NCBI GenBank assembly: GCA_019119355.1
Contig: DWXE01000040.1
Location: 124,001 to 188,000 of the forward strand
From: Candidatus Eisenbergiella merdigallinarum
GTDB lineage: Bacteria > Bacillota > Clostridia > Lachnospirales > Lachnospiraceae
Direction: 5' to 3'
Length of the DNA: 64,000 bases
The stretch's first letter is position 1; every line of letters starts with the position of its first letter. This document shows positions 8,657 through 16,869 of this stretch, piece by piece. Position numbers and translations under genes: made by a program. Under the pieces are notes generated by a model, which saw only the letters and a list, made by a program, of their open reading frames with translations, was not told where the DNA came from and searched no databases.

Positions 8657-10447
8657 ATGAGGACGGACAGCGAAATGAACAAATTTCACGCCACCTTTTT
8701 GGGGTATCGGATATACAGAAAAAAGTTTTTGGGTACGGTCGCGGTCGTGTTGTTTTTGAGCATTCTCGTTTTTTCCGGCATGCTGATTTTTTTCGTAAAT
8801 ACCTGGATGTCGGACCTGAGACAGGAGGCGCAGAGCCGTTTTCTGGAACGGGAGAGGCGGATGGCCGTGATTCAGGACTGGACGATGAACTATACGAACC
8901 GCCTGTACGAGGACGGCATGCTGATGAAGGATCTTAAGGCGCTGTTTCTGGCTTCCAGCCAACAGCAGTATCTCTGGGAGAGGCGGGAGGAGAGCCTGGG
9001 AAACAGCGAGCAAATCCGATATCTCCCCGGAGATATGAGACAGCTGTTTGCGGACAGCCGGAGCGAGATCACGGGGATTACGCTCCGTTCGGAGGCCGGA
9101 ATGAAGGCGATCTGGATGGAGAACGGAGATGTCCGCCTGAGCTTTGAGTTTCACGGGGAGGAAGATCTCGGCCAGATTTCCGGCTTCGGGGATATTCTGG
9201 CGGCTTCCTTTTCCATCCGGAGCCCGGAGTACATGGGGGAGACCATGGGAACCATGGACTTCTGGATCAGAAGTTCGGAACTTTACGAGGGGGAGGAACG
9301 GTTTCGTGCCGTCTGGGCGCTTCTGGACAACGAAGGGAGCCTGCTGACAGGCAGCGAACTGTCCGGAGCCCAGGAGAGATGGATCCGACAGGCGGCCGCC
9401 AGGGAAGAGGAGGAGGGATGGCTTCCGGGAACGGTCTATTATCTGAGGTTCGTTTCCAGCCAGGGAGACTATTCCTTTGTGGTGATCCGGGACCTTCCTT
9501 CCGTCCTGCGGGACAATATCTACATGATAATGGCGCTTTTGATGGCGCTGACGCTGATCGCGCTGGGCGTGATCGTCACCAGTTACGTCGGCATTCAGGC
9601 GGATGCGAATTTTCTCACCACGATCATGGCCATGCTGGGCGAGATGGAGAGCGGGGATTTCAAGGAGCTGGAAGGCAGGGAACTTCCCGACAGTCACAGG
9701 GAAAACGAATACGGGATGATCGCGGTGGCGCTTAAGGATGTGGGCGCGAAGCTGGAAGGCTATATCGAGACGGAATATATTCTGAAGCTGAAAGAGCAGG
9801 AGACGGAGATGCGGGCGCTGCAGCATCAGATCAACCCGCATTTTTTGTACAATACGCTGGAGACGCTGCGTTCCAAGGCGCTGATGCAGGGGGACCGGGA
9901 TGTGGCGGACGCCATCGCCATGCTGGGAACGCTCTACCGGGCCAGAATGCACCGGAAAAATTCCATCAGCCTGAAGGAAGAATTCGGCCTGCTGGAAATG
10001 TATCTGAAAATTATGGAGCTCCGTTTCCGGGACAATTTCGTCTATCAGATGGAGCTGGACGAGGCGGCGGAGGGGGTTCCCACGGTGAACTTCTGGCTGC
10101 AGCCTCTGGCGGAGAATTTTTTTACCCACGGATTCAACCGGGAGAGCGAGTATAATCTGCTGATCGTCAGCGGGCGCGCCCAGGACGGCGGCGTCAGGAT
10201 CGAAGTGATCGACAACGGATCCGGAGTTCAGGAAGATCGGCTGGAGGAAATCCGCAGAAACATGTATGAAGGAAACGATGGCCCGGAGGCGGACATCGGG
10301 CTGCGCAATGTCTATATGCGGCTGAACTATTTTTACAGAGACGGGTTTGAGATGGACGTCGGAAATAATCCGGAGGGCGGATTTGGCATCTCCATTTTCA
10401 TTCCGGGAAAGGTGGTAAAGGATGTACACGCTGATGATCGTGGATGA
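8657..10447 (+). CDS. YesM-type sensor histidine kinase
   Basis: A 596-aa membrane kinase. A first membrane span is at about residues 24-48. An extracellular sensing region follows to about 285, then a second span at about 292-315. A HAMP-like linker precedes a His_kinase domain whose phospho-acceptor is H395 in NPHFLYN. The HATPase domain has an N-box-like NFWLQPLAENFF segment and IDNGSGV. The family pairs with AraC-type regulators to sense sugars or their binding proteins. The alternative start at 8675 cannot be excluded. The gene overlaps the regulator by 26 bp, showing translational coupling. It probably controls the adjacent transporter and hydrolases. Confidence 0.93.
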   Translation: MRTDSEMNKFHATFLGYRIYRKKFLGTVAVVLFLSILVFSGMLIFFVNTWMSDLRQEAQSRFLERERRMAVIQDWTMNYTNRLYEDGMLMKDLKALFLASSQQQYLWERREESLGNSEQIRYLPGDMRQLFADSRSEITGITLRSEAGMKAIWMENGDVRLSFEFHGEEDLGQISGFGDILAASFSIRSPEYMGETMGTMDFWIRSSELYEGEERFRAVWALLDNEGSLLTGSELSGAQERWIRQAAAREEEEGWLPGTVYYLRFVSSQGDYSFVVIRDLPSVLRDNIYMIMALLMALTLIALGVIVTSYVGIQADANFLTTIMAMLGEMESGDFKELEGRELPDSHRENEYGMIAVALKDVGAKLEGYIETEYILKLKEQETEMRALQHQINPHFLYNTLETLRSKALMQGDRDVADAIAMLGTLYRARMHRKNSISLKEEFGLLEMYLKIMELRFRDNFVYQMELDEAAEGVPTVNFWLQPLAENFFTHGFNRESEYNLLIVSGRAQDGGVRIEVIDNGSGVQEDRLEEIRRNMYEGNDGPEADIGLRNVYMRLNYFYRDGFEMDVGNNPEGGFGISIFIPGKVVKDVHADDRG

Positions 10448-11177
10448 CGAGCCGACGATTCTGGAGGGCATCTGCCGGATGCTGGACTGGAAGCAGCTGG
10501 GATTTGAGCGGATCAAAACGGCCAGAAGCTGCTTTGAGGTCATTTCCCACGCGGTGGACTGGAAGCCGGACGTCTGCCTGGTGGACGTCCGGATCGGGAA
10601 CGAATTCGGCTATGAGCTGATCAATTCCCTGAACGGGATGGGAATCCATTCCAATTATATCATGATGAGCGGCTACGATGATTTTCAGTATGCGTGCGAG
10701 GCTCTGCGCTGCGGGGCCCTGGACTACTTGCTCAAGCCCCTGGAAAAGGATCAGCTGCAGAAGCGGATCGAGCAGGTGATCGTGGAAAAGCTGCACGGCA
10801 CGCTGCGCAGGGACGCCAAAAAGGAAGGGGATCCCGTGCTGGACAGGCCCTATGAGGAGCTCTCCCCGCTGATCCGCAAGATCGTCATGATGGTGGGGAT
10901 GGAGTACGGACAGCATATCTCCCTCAAAAGCATCGCGGACCGGTTCCGGATGAACGCCACCTATCTGGGACAGATTTTCATCAAGGAGACGGGGATGAAG
11001 TTTTCCGAATATCTGATGGCCTACCGGATGTACGTGGCCAAAGGCCAGATCGTGAATACGGACGAGAAGATCTCTGCCATCGCCGCTGATGTTGGCTATT
11101 CCAACATGAACTATTTTTATCAGCATTTTCACGGATTCTACGGCATCACGCCCTCCGAAATGAGGGCTGGCAAATAG
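10422..11177 (+). CDS. AraC-type response regulator (YesN-like)
   Basis: A 251-aa regulator. The N-terminal receiver has the acidic pocket DDE (residues 8-10) and phospho-acceptor D55 in CLVDVR, with the conserved KP lysine in LLKPLEK. The C-terminal ~100 residues form an AraC helix-turn-helix pair (KSIADRFRMNATYLGQIF, then AIAADVGYSNMNYFYQHF). At 251 aa it lacks the long middle region of typical 500-aa YesN proteins. Its start lies inside the kinase gene. It is expected to activate the sugar transporter and glycan operon when phosphorylated. Confidence 0.92.
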   Translation: MYTLMIVDDEPTILEGICRMLDWKQLGFERIKTARSCFEVISHAVDWKPDVCLVDVRIGNEFGYELINSLNGMGIHSNYIMMSGYDDFQYACEALRCGALDYLLKPLEKDQLQKRIEQVIVEKLHGTLRRDAKKEGDPVLDRPYEELSPLIRKIVMMVGMEYGQHISLKSIADRFRMNATYLGQIFIKETGMKFSEYLMAYRMYVAKGQIVNTDEKISAIAADVGYSNMNYFYQHFHGFYGITPSEMRAGK

Positions 11178-11192
11178 AAAGGAGGATTCGGC

Positions 11193-12668
11193 ATGAGAGT
11201 CATCATGTTCGATATCGATACGCTCCGGGCGGACCATATGGGCTGTTACGGGTATCGGAGAAATACCACGCCGGTCATGGATGAGATCGCGAAGGAAGGG
11301 GTGAGGTTTGACGATTACTATTGTCCCAACGCTCCCTGCCTGCCCTCCAGGGCATCGATGATCAGCGGCCAGTACGGGATTCATAACGGGATCGTGGGGC
11401 ACGGAGGGACTGCGGCGGACATGCGCCTGCAGGGAACGACCAGGAGCTTCACCGACGACATGTCCGAAAACGGGCTGTTCATGCAGTTCCGGCGGGCCGG
11501 GATGCACACGGTATCCTTTTCCACCTTCGCGGAGCGGCATTCCGCCTGGTGGTTTAACGCCGGCTTCAACGAGTGCTACAACGTGGGGAACCGGGGCGGG
11601 GAATCCGCGGAAATGGTGACCCCGCACGTGCTGGACTGGCTGGAGAAGAACGGGGAGAAGGACAACTGGATGATGCACGTGCATTACTGGGATCCCCATA
11701 CCCCTTACCGGACGCCTGCGGGCTACGAAGACCATTTCAGCGACACGCCGTTGCCGGACGACTGGATTACGGAAGAGATCTTTCAGGAGCATCTTCTGCA
11801 CATCGGCCCTCACGGCGCCAACGAAATCAACATGTGGAACGACGATTCCTTCGCCCAGTGGCCGAAGCATCCCGGGAAACTGGAAACCCTGCAGGATGCG
11901 AAGCGTTTTCTGAACCAGTACGATGAAGGAATCCGCTATACGGATGACAACATCGGGATGATCGTCGGCTGGCTGAAGGATCACGGCCTTTACGGCGACG
12001 ATCTGGCCATCATCATCACGGCGGACCACGGCGAGGACCTGGGAGAGTTCGGCGTGTACGCGGAACACGGGATGGCGGACGAACCGGTCTGCAGGATTCC
12101 TCTGATCATCAAATGGCCGGGAATGCAAAAGGGAGCCGTAGCGAAAGGCTTTCACGATAATACGGACCTGACCCCCACGGTGCAGGAGCTTTTGCAGACT
12201 CCCATGTTTATGGGAGACCGCTATCATTACGATGGGACGTCCTTTGCGGAGACGCTCAGAAACGGAAGGGACTGCTCCAAACCGTACGCGGTTCTGACCC
12301 AGTGCGCACATGTCTGCCAGAGGAGCGTGCGCTTCGACGATTATGTTTACATCCGTACCGTTCACGGAGGGTATCATATCCTGCCGGATGAAATGCTCTT
12401 CGATATCAGGAAGGATCCTCACGAACAGCACGACCTGGCCCAGGAGCGCCCGGATCTGTGCGCGAAGGGAGCCAGGATGATTCTGGACTGGAACGACCGG
12501 ATGATGAAAACCTCCCGCTACGATGTGGATCCCATGTGGACCGTGATGCGGGAAGGCGGTCCGGAACACTGCAGAGGACATCTGAAGGAGTACATGGATC
12601 GGATCAAGGGAACGCCCAGAGAATACGGCATCGAACTTTTGGAAAAGAAATACGGGGGATTTGATTGA
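11193..12668 (+). CDS. Cys-type sulfatase
   Basis: A 491-aa sulfatase with FDIDTLRADHMGCYGY at the N-terminus (metal ligands) and C49 in CLPSR, the formylglycine motif. The TADHGEDLGEFG block also fits the family. The sequence is only distantly like the sulfatase at 2981, so the two probably remove sulfate from different positions. An AGGAGG-type site precedes the ATG, 15 bp after the regulator. The stop overlaps the GH3 start by one base. There is no signal peptide. It depends on an unlinked maturase. Confidence 0.92.
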   Translation: MRVIMFDIDTLRADHMGCYGYRRNTTPVMDEIAKEGVRFDDYYCPNAPCLPSRASMISGQYGIHNGIVGHGGTAADMRLQGTTRSFTDDMSENGLFMQFRRAGMHTVSFSTFAERHSAWWFNAGFNECYNVGNRGGESAEMVTPHVLDWLEKNGEKDNWMMHVHYWDPHTPYRTPAGYEDHFSDTPLPDDWITEEIFQEHLLHIGPHGANEINMWNDDSFAQWPKHPGKLETLQDAKRFLNQYDEGIRYTDDNIGMIVGWLKDHGLYGDDLAIIITADHGEDLGEFGVYAEHGMADEPVCRIPLIIKWPGMQKGAVAKGFHDNTDLTPTVQELLQTPMFMGDRYHYDGTSFAETLRNGRDCSKPYAVLTQCAHVCQRSVRFDDYVYIRTVHGGYHILPDEMLFDIRKDPHEQHDLAQERPDLCAKGARMILDWNDRMMKTSRYDVDPMWTVMREGGPEHCRGHLKEYMDRIKGTPREYGIELLEKKYGGFD

Positions 12669-14953
12669 TGGAAAAATATCTGGATCGAAATCTGCCCGCC
12701 GGGGAGCGGGCACGGGATCTGCTCTCCCGGATGACCCGGAAGGAAAAAGTGGGACAGCTCAACCAGAGGTTGTACGGTTTCCGGATCTATGAAAGGCGCA
12801 AAGGGCCGGAAGGCGAAGAAATCGTTCTTTCGGACGAATTCCGGGAAGAAGTCCTCAAATACGGAGGGCTGGGAGCGCTCTACGGCCTGTATCGGGCGGA
12901 TCCCTGGGCGGATAAGGACTATTCCACCGGGCTGGCCGGGACGCTGGCCAAAAAGGCTTACAACGAAGTTCAGCGCTTTGTGGTGGAACATTCCCGGTTC
13001 GGCATTCCGGCGCTGATGAGCTCGGAATGCCCCCACGGGCATCAGGCCCTGGACGGCTATCTCCTTCCGGTGAATCTGGCTGCAGGGGCCACCTTTCATC
13101 CAGAACTGATCCGGGAAGCGTACCGGGTCTGCGGCAGGCAGCTCGCCCAGGACGGCGTGGATCTGGCGCTGGTTTCCATGCTGGACGTGCTCCGGGATCC
13201 CCGCTGGGGAAGGAGCGAAGAGTGCTACGGAGAGGATCCTTTCCTCTGCGCCCGGATGGCGGAATCGGCCGTGCGGGGGATGCGGGAAGGCGGTCCCGCC
13301 GTGGTGGCCAAGCACTTCGCGGCCCAGGGAGAAGGGACGGGGGGAGTCAATGCCAGCGCAGCCCGGATCGGGGAGCGCGAACTCCGGGAAATCCATCTTC
13401 CGCCCATGGCTGCCTGCGCGAAAGCGGGCGCGGAAGGCGTCATGGCGGCCTACAACGAAATCGACGGGATCTATTGCCATGCCAACCGGTGGCTGCTCAC
13501 CGACGTGCTGCGGGGAGAGATGGGCTTTGACGGAATCGTGATGTCCGACGGCGTCGCCATCGACCAGCTGGATGCGATGACCGGGGACAACGTGGCGTCC
13601 GGGGCCATGGCCCTTTCTGCGGGCGTGGACATGGGGCTGTGGGACAACGCCTTCGGCCGCCTGGAGGAGGCGGCGGAGCGGGGGCTCGTGTCGGACGAAG
13701 AGATCGACCGGGCGGCGCTGCGGGTGCTGACGCTGAAGTTCCAGCGCGGGCTGTTCGAGCATCCGTTTCTGGAGGAAACGCAGGGAGAAACCTTCTCCGT
13801 GCGCCGCCAGCCGGAATCGCTGCAGATGGCGAGGGAGAGCGTGGTCCTTCTGAAAAATGACGGAGGAGTCCTGCCGCTGTCGAAGGACGGACCGGGACGG
13901 ATCCTGGTGACGGGGCCCAACGCGGACGCCCTCTACAACCAGCTGGGCGATTACACGCCGCCCCTTCGGGAATCGGAGGGAACCACGGTGCTGCAGGGGA
14001 TCCGGGAAATCTTCGGGGAGGGCCGGACGGACTTCGCGCCGGGCTGTTACCTGAGGGAAAGGGATGCGTCCCTTCTGGAGGAAGCGGCGAAGAAAGCGGT
14101 GGCTTCCGATGCGGTGATCTGCGTGCTGGGCGGCTCGTCCAGCCGGTTTTCCGGGGCCACTTTCGACGCCAACGGCGCGGCGCTGGCCGGGGAAGAAGCC
14201 GTGCGCGTGACCATGGACTGCGGGGAAGGGATGGACTGCTCGGATCTGGAACTCCCCGCCGCCCAGATGGAACTGCTGCAGGCCATGGCGGATTCGGGAC
14301 GCCCGGTGATCGCCCTGGTGATCGGCGGACGCCCGCAGGTGCTCACCCGGGTCTGCGAACTGGCTTCCTCGGTCCTGCTGGCCTTTTATCCCGGCCCCGC
14401 AGGAGGGAGGGCTGCCGCCGAAATTGTGGCCGGCCTCGTCAATCCTTCCGGCAGGCTGCCGGTTTCCCTGCCCCGTTCCACCGGACAGGTGCCGGTCTAC
14501 TACAATTACCGGAATTCCTACCGCGGCATGCACTACATGGACCAGAAGGAAGGGCCGCTGTACCCGTTCGGATACGGTCTGGATTACAGCCGGTATGAAT
14601 GGAAGGTGGAGGGCTGGACGGACCGGTTGAGCGCGGACGGGCTGGCGCAGGAAGGCGTCGAGGTGCGCGCCCGCGTCAAAAACGCCGGGGACTGCGGCGG
14701 CTTTGCGGTTCCCCAGCTGTACATAACCGACGTGGCCGCCACCGTAGCGCGCCGGGTCAGGGAGCTGAAGGCGTTCGATAAGATCTGGCTGGATGCGGGC
14801 GAAGAAAAGGAAGTTCGCCTGCGGCTGGACAGGGATGCGTTCTGCATCTGGAACGACAAAATGGAATACGGGCCGGAACCGGGAATTTTTGTCCTGGCGC
14901 TGGCCGATCAGGGAAAAACCATCTGGAAAGGAGAATTTGAATTATGTATCTGA
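12668..14953 (+). CDS. GH3 beta-glycosidase
   Basis: A 761-aa family 3 glycoside hydrolase that removes beta-linked sugars from non-reducing ends. The (beta/alpha)8 domain holds the DPRWGRSEECYGEDP block and the nucleophile D294 in GIVMSDG. The second alpha/beta domain (about 375-600) and a C-terminal fibronectin-III-like domain (about 650-750) complete the usual three-domain form. The start is the ATG at 12668, overlapping the sulfatase stop in TGATG. The overlaps with sulfatase and GH20 show one coupled operon. There is no signal peptide. The sugar specificity (glucose, xylose or GlcNAc) is not clear from sequence. Confidence 0.9.
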   Translation: MEKYLDRNLPAGERARDLLSRMTRKEKVGQLNQRLYGFRIYERRKGPEGEEIVLSDEFREEVLKYGGLGALYGLYRADPWADKDYSTGLAGTLAKKAYNEVQRFVVEHSRFGIPALMSSECPHGHQALDGYLLPVNLAAGATFHPELIREAYRVCGRQLAQDGVDLALVSMLDVLRDPRWGRSEECYGEDPFLCARMAESAVRGMREGGPAVVAKHFAAQGEGTGGVNASAARIGERELREIHLPPMAACAKAGAEGVMAAYNEIDGIYCHANRWLLTDVLRGEMGFDGIVMSDGVAIDQLDAMTGDNVASGAMALSAGVDMGLWDNAFGRLEEAAERGLVSDEEIDRAALRVLTLKFQRGLFEHPFLEETQGETFSVRRQPESLQMARESVVLLKNDGGVLPLSKDGPGRILVTGPNADALYNQLGDYTPPLRESEGTTVLQGIREIFGEGRTDFAPGCYLRERDASLLEEAAKKAVASDAVICVLGGSSSRFSGATFDANGAALAGEEAVRVTMDCGEGMDCSDLELPAAQMELLQAMADSGRPVIALVIGGRPQVLTRVCELASSVLLAFYPGPAGGRAAAEIVAGLVNPSGRLPVSLPRSTGQVPVYYNYRNSYRGMHYMDQKEGPLYPFGYGLDYSRYEWKVEGWTDRLSADGLAQEGVEVRARVKNAGDCGGFAVPQLYITDVAATVARRVRELKAFDKIWLDAGEEKEVRLRLDRDAFCIWNDKMEYGPEPGIFVLALADQGKTIWKGEFELCI

Positions 14954-16806
14954 TACCCGCTCCGGCGAAGCTGGAAGAAAGAGAAGGCAGCTTTCTGCTG
15001 TCCTGTGAAACGTACCTGACGGTGGATCCCGCCTGCTCCTGGAAGGTGAACAGGCAGGCGGATCTGTTCAACGAAGAGGTGAAGAAGATCCTGGGCTACG
15101 GGGCCATGCTCACCAGAGGATGCGCCCAGGCAGGCGACATCGTGATCCGCCAGACAGATTCCGCAAAAGACCAGAGCTACGTGCTGGATATCGAAAAGGA
15201 CGCCATCACCCTCTCCGGCGGGGAGGCCGGCCTGTGGCACGGAATGCAGACGCTGCGCCAGATTTTGGAGCAAACCGGCGCGATCCTGCCCTGCCTGCAC
15301 ATCGAGGATGAGCCGGATCTGCCCAACAGAGGCTATTATTTCGACTGCACCAGGGGGCGGATCCCGACCATGGAGTGGCTGAAAAAGCTGGTGGACCGCA
15401 TGGCCTACTATAAGCTGAATCAGCTGCAGCTCTACATCGAGCATACCTATCTGTTCCGCGGCATGACGGAGCTGTGGAGGGACGATACGCCTCTTACCGC
15501 GGCTGAAATCATGGAGCTGGACCGCTATTGTGTGGAACGGGGCGTGGAGCTGGTGCCCTCCCTGTCCAGCTTCGGACATCTGTATAAGCTCTTGTCCACC
15601 AAAGAATACGCCCGCCTGTGCGAGCTGCCGGATTCGGACAAACAGCCTTTCTCCGTGCGGGGACGGATGGCGCATCACACCATCAATACCGCGGATCCGG
15701 ACAGCCTCGCGCTGATCAAACGGATGATCGGGGAATTTATGGAACTCTTCTCTTCCCGCCAGTTCAACTTCTGCGCGGATGAGACCTTCGACCTGGGAAG
15801 GGGCAGGAGCAAGGCGCTGGTGGAAGAAAAAGGAAAGGATCACGTGTACATCGGATTCATCCGGGAACTGGCCAGATTCCTGCTGGATAACGGCAGAAGG
15901 CCCATGTTCTGGGGCGATGTGATCTGGAGCTTCCCGGAAATGATCAAAGAGATGCCGGAGGAGACGATCTGCTTAAACTGGGGCTATCTGTGGAATCAGA
16001 GAGAAGAGGAAACGAAGTGGATGCACGACGCCGGCGCCGTGCAGTACTGCTGTCCCGGCTGCTGCAGCTGGAACGAGCTGGTGCCCTTAAACTGGAACGC
16101 CTACAACAACATCATGCGCATGTGCAATTACGCCCGCAAGTACGACGCCATCGGCGTGCTCAATACGGACTGGGGCGATTATCTGCACGTATGCCATCCG
16201 GATTTCACCGCTGTGGGGATGATCTACGGGGCGGCGTTCTCCTGGAACTCCGACATTCCGGAATATGAGGAGATGAACCGCAGGATCTCCTGTCTGGAAT
16301 ACCATGATCCCACCGGACGGTTCCTGGAGATCGTGGCGAAGGTTCCGGAAAATACGGCCTTCGAATGGCATTCCGTATGCGGATACTGGGAGATGAAGCG
16401 CGGCCTGGAGGAATTCCGGGAGGATTATACGAAGATGATCCAGGACGAGCTCAACCTGTTCGATGGAGTGGACGAGAAGAACGCCCGGCTCAGGGAGATC
16501 GAGAAGGAACTTTACGGGCAGATCGTCGCCCTGGGCAGCGACAGGAAGGACAGGGTCCTGCCTTATGTCGTCGCGGTGAAGGGAATCCGCCTGCTCAACG
16601 AAGCGGGAAAGGTTGCCACCGCGGAGGATTTCGGCTGTGCATACGACACCATGCCCGACCGCTGGGCGCTGGCCAAAGAGCTGGAGACCTGGCTGTACTA
16701 CTATAAGGAAGCGTACCGGAAGGTCAGCCGGGAATCCGAGCTGCGCCGGATCGAAGATCTGGTGTGCTGGTACGGGGATTTCCTGAGAGGGGAAGCCCTG
16801 AAATAA
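14944..16806 (+). CDS. GH20 beta-N-acetylhexosaminidase
   Basis: A 620-aa family 20 enzyme releasing terminal beta-GlcNAc or GalNAc by substrate-assisted catalysis. A GH20b-like N-terminal domain (about 1-115) precedes the barrel, which starts at PNRGYYFDCTRGRIPTM. The catalytic Asp-Glu pair is D279-E280 in NFCADETFDLG. The length is normal. The gene starts 10 bp before the GH3 stop. No signal peptide is present, so it acts on imported oligosaccharides. With sulfatases and a beta-mannosidase-like enzyme in the same unit, N-acetylglucosamine-containing host glycans are a likely substrate. Confidence 0.9.
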   Translation: MYLIPAPAKLEEREGSFLLSCETYLTVDPACSWKVNRQADLFNEEVKKILGYGAMLTRGCAQAGDIVIRQTDSAKDQSYVLDIEKDAITLSGGEAGLWHGMQTLRQILEQTGAILPCLHIEDEPDLPNRGYYFDCTRGRIPTMEWLKKLVDRMAYYKLNQLQLYIEHTYLFRGMTELWRDDTPLTAAEIMELDRYCVERGVELVPSLSSFGHLYKLLSTKEYARLCELPDSDKQPFSVRGRMAHHTINTADPDSLALIKRMIGEFMELFSSRQFNFCADETFDLGRGRSKALVEEKGKDHVYIGFIRELARFLLDNGRRPMFWGDVIWSFPEMIKEMPEETICLNWGYLWNQREEETKWMHDAGAVQYCCPGCCSWNELVPLNWNAYNNIMRMCNYARKYDAIGVLNTDWGDYLHVCHPDFTAVGMIYGAAFSWNSDIPEYEEMNRRISCLEYHDPTGRFLEIVAKVPENTAFEWHSVCGYWEMKRGLEEFREDYTKMIQDELNLFDGVDEKNARLREIEKELYGQIVALGSDRKDRVLPYVVAVKGIRLLNEAGKVATAEDFGCAYDTMPDRWALAKELETWLYYYKEAYRKVSRESELRRIEDLVCWYGDFLRGEALK

Positions 16807-16825
16807 GAGGAAAGAGGCAACAAGT

Positions 16826-16849
16826 CCGCCGGGCGAAAGGGCCCGGCGG
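16826..16849 (+). promoter_or_regulatory. GC-rich hairpin inside the hydrolase operon
   Basis: A perfect 8-bp stem (16826-16833 and 16842-16849) lies in the 63-bp gap between the GH20 and GH2 genes with no T-run. It is more likely an RNA processing or stability element than a terminator. Confidence 0.4.
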
Positions 16850-16869
16850 CAGAGAGGAGAAAGGAAGAT

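Noticed and set aside
8576-10543. Long minus-strand open frame opposite the sensor kinase
   Set aside because: It has a low-complexity, His/Arg/Pro-rich composition typical of a GC-rich antisense frame, and no start signals. The plus strand has a full kinase.
10398-14533. Two long minus-strand frames opposite the regulator, sulfatase and GH3 genes
   Set aside because: The residues are those of antisense reading of real genes. No domain is visible and both sense genes are intact.
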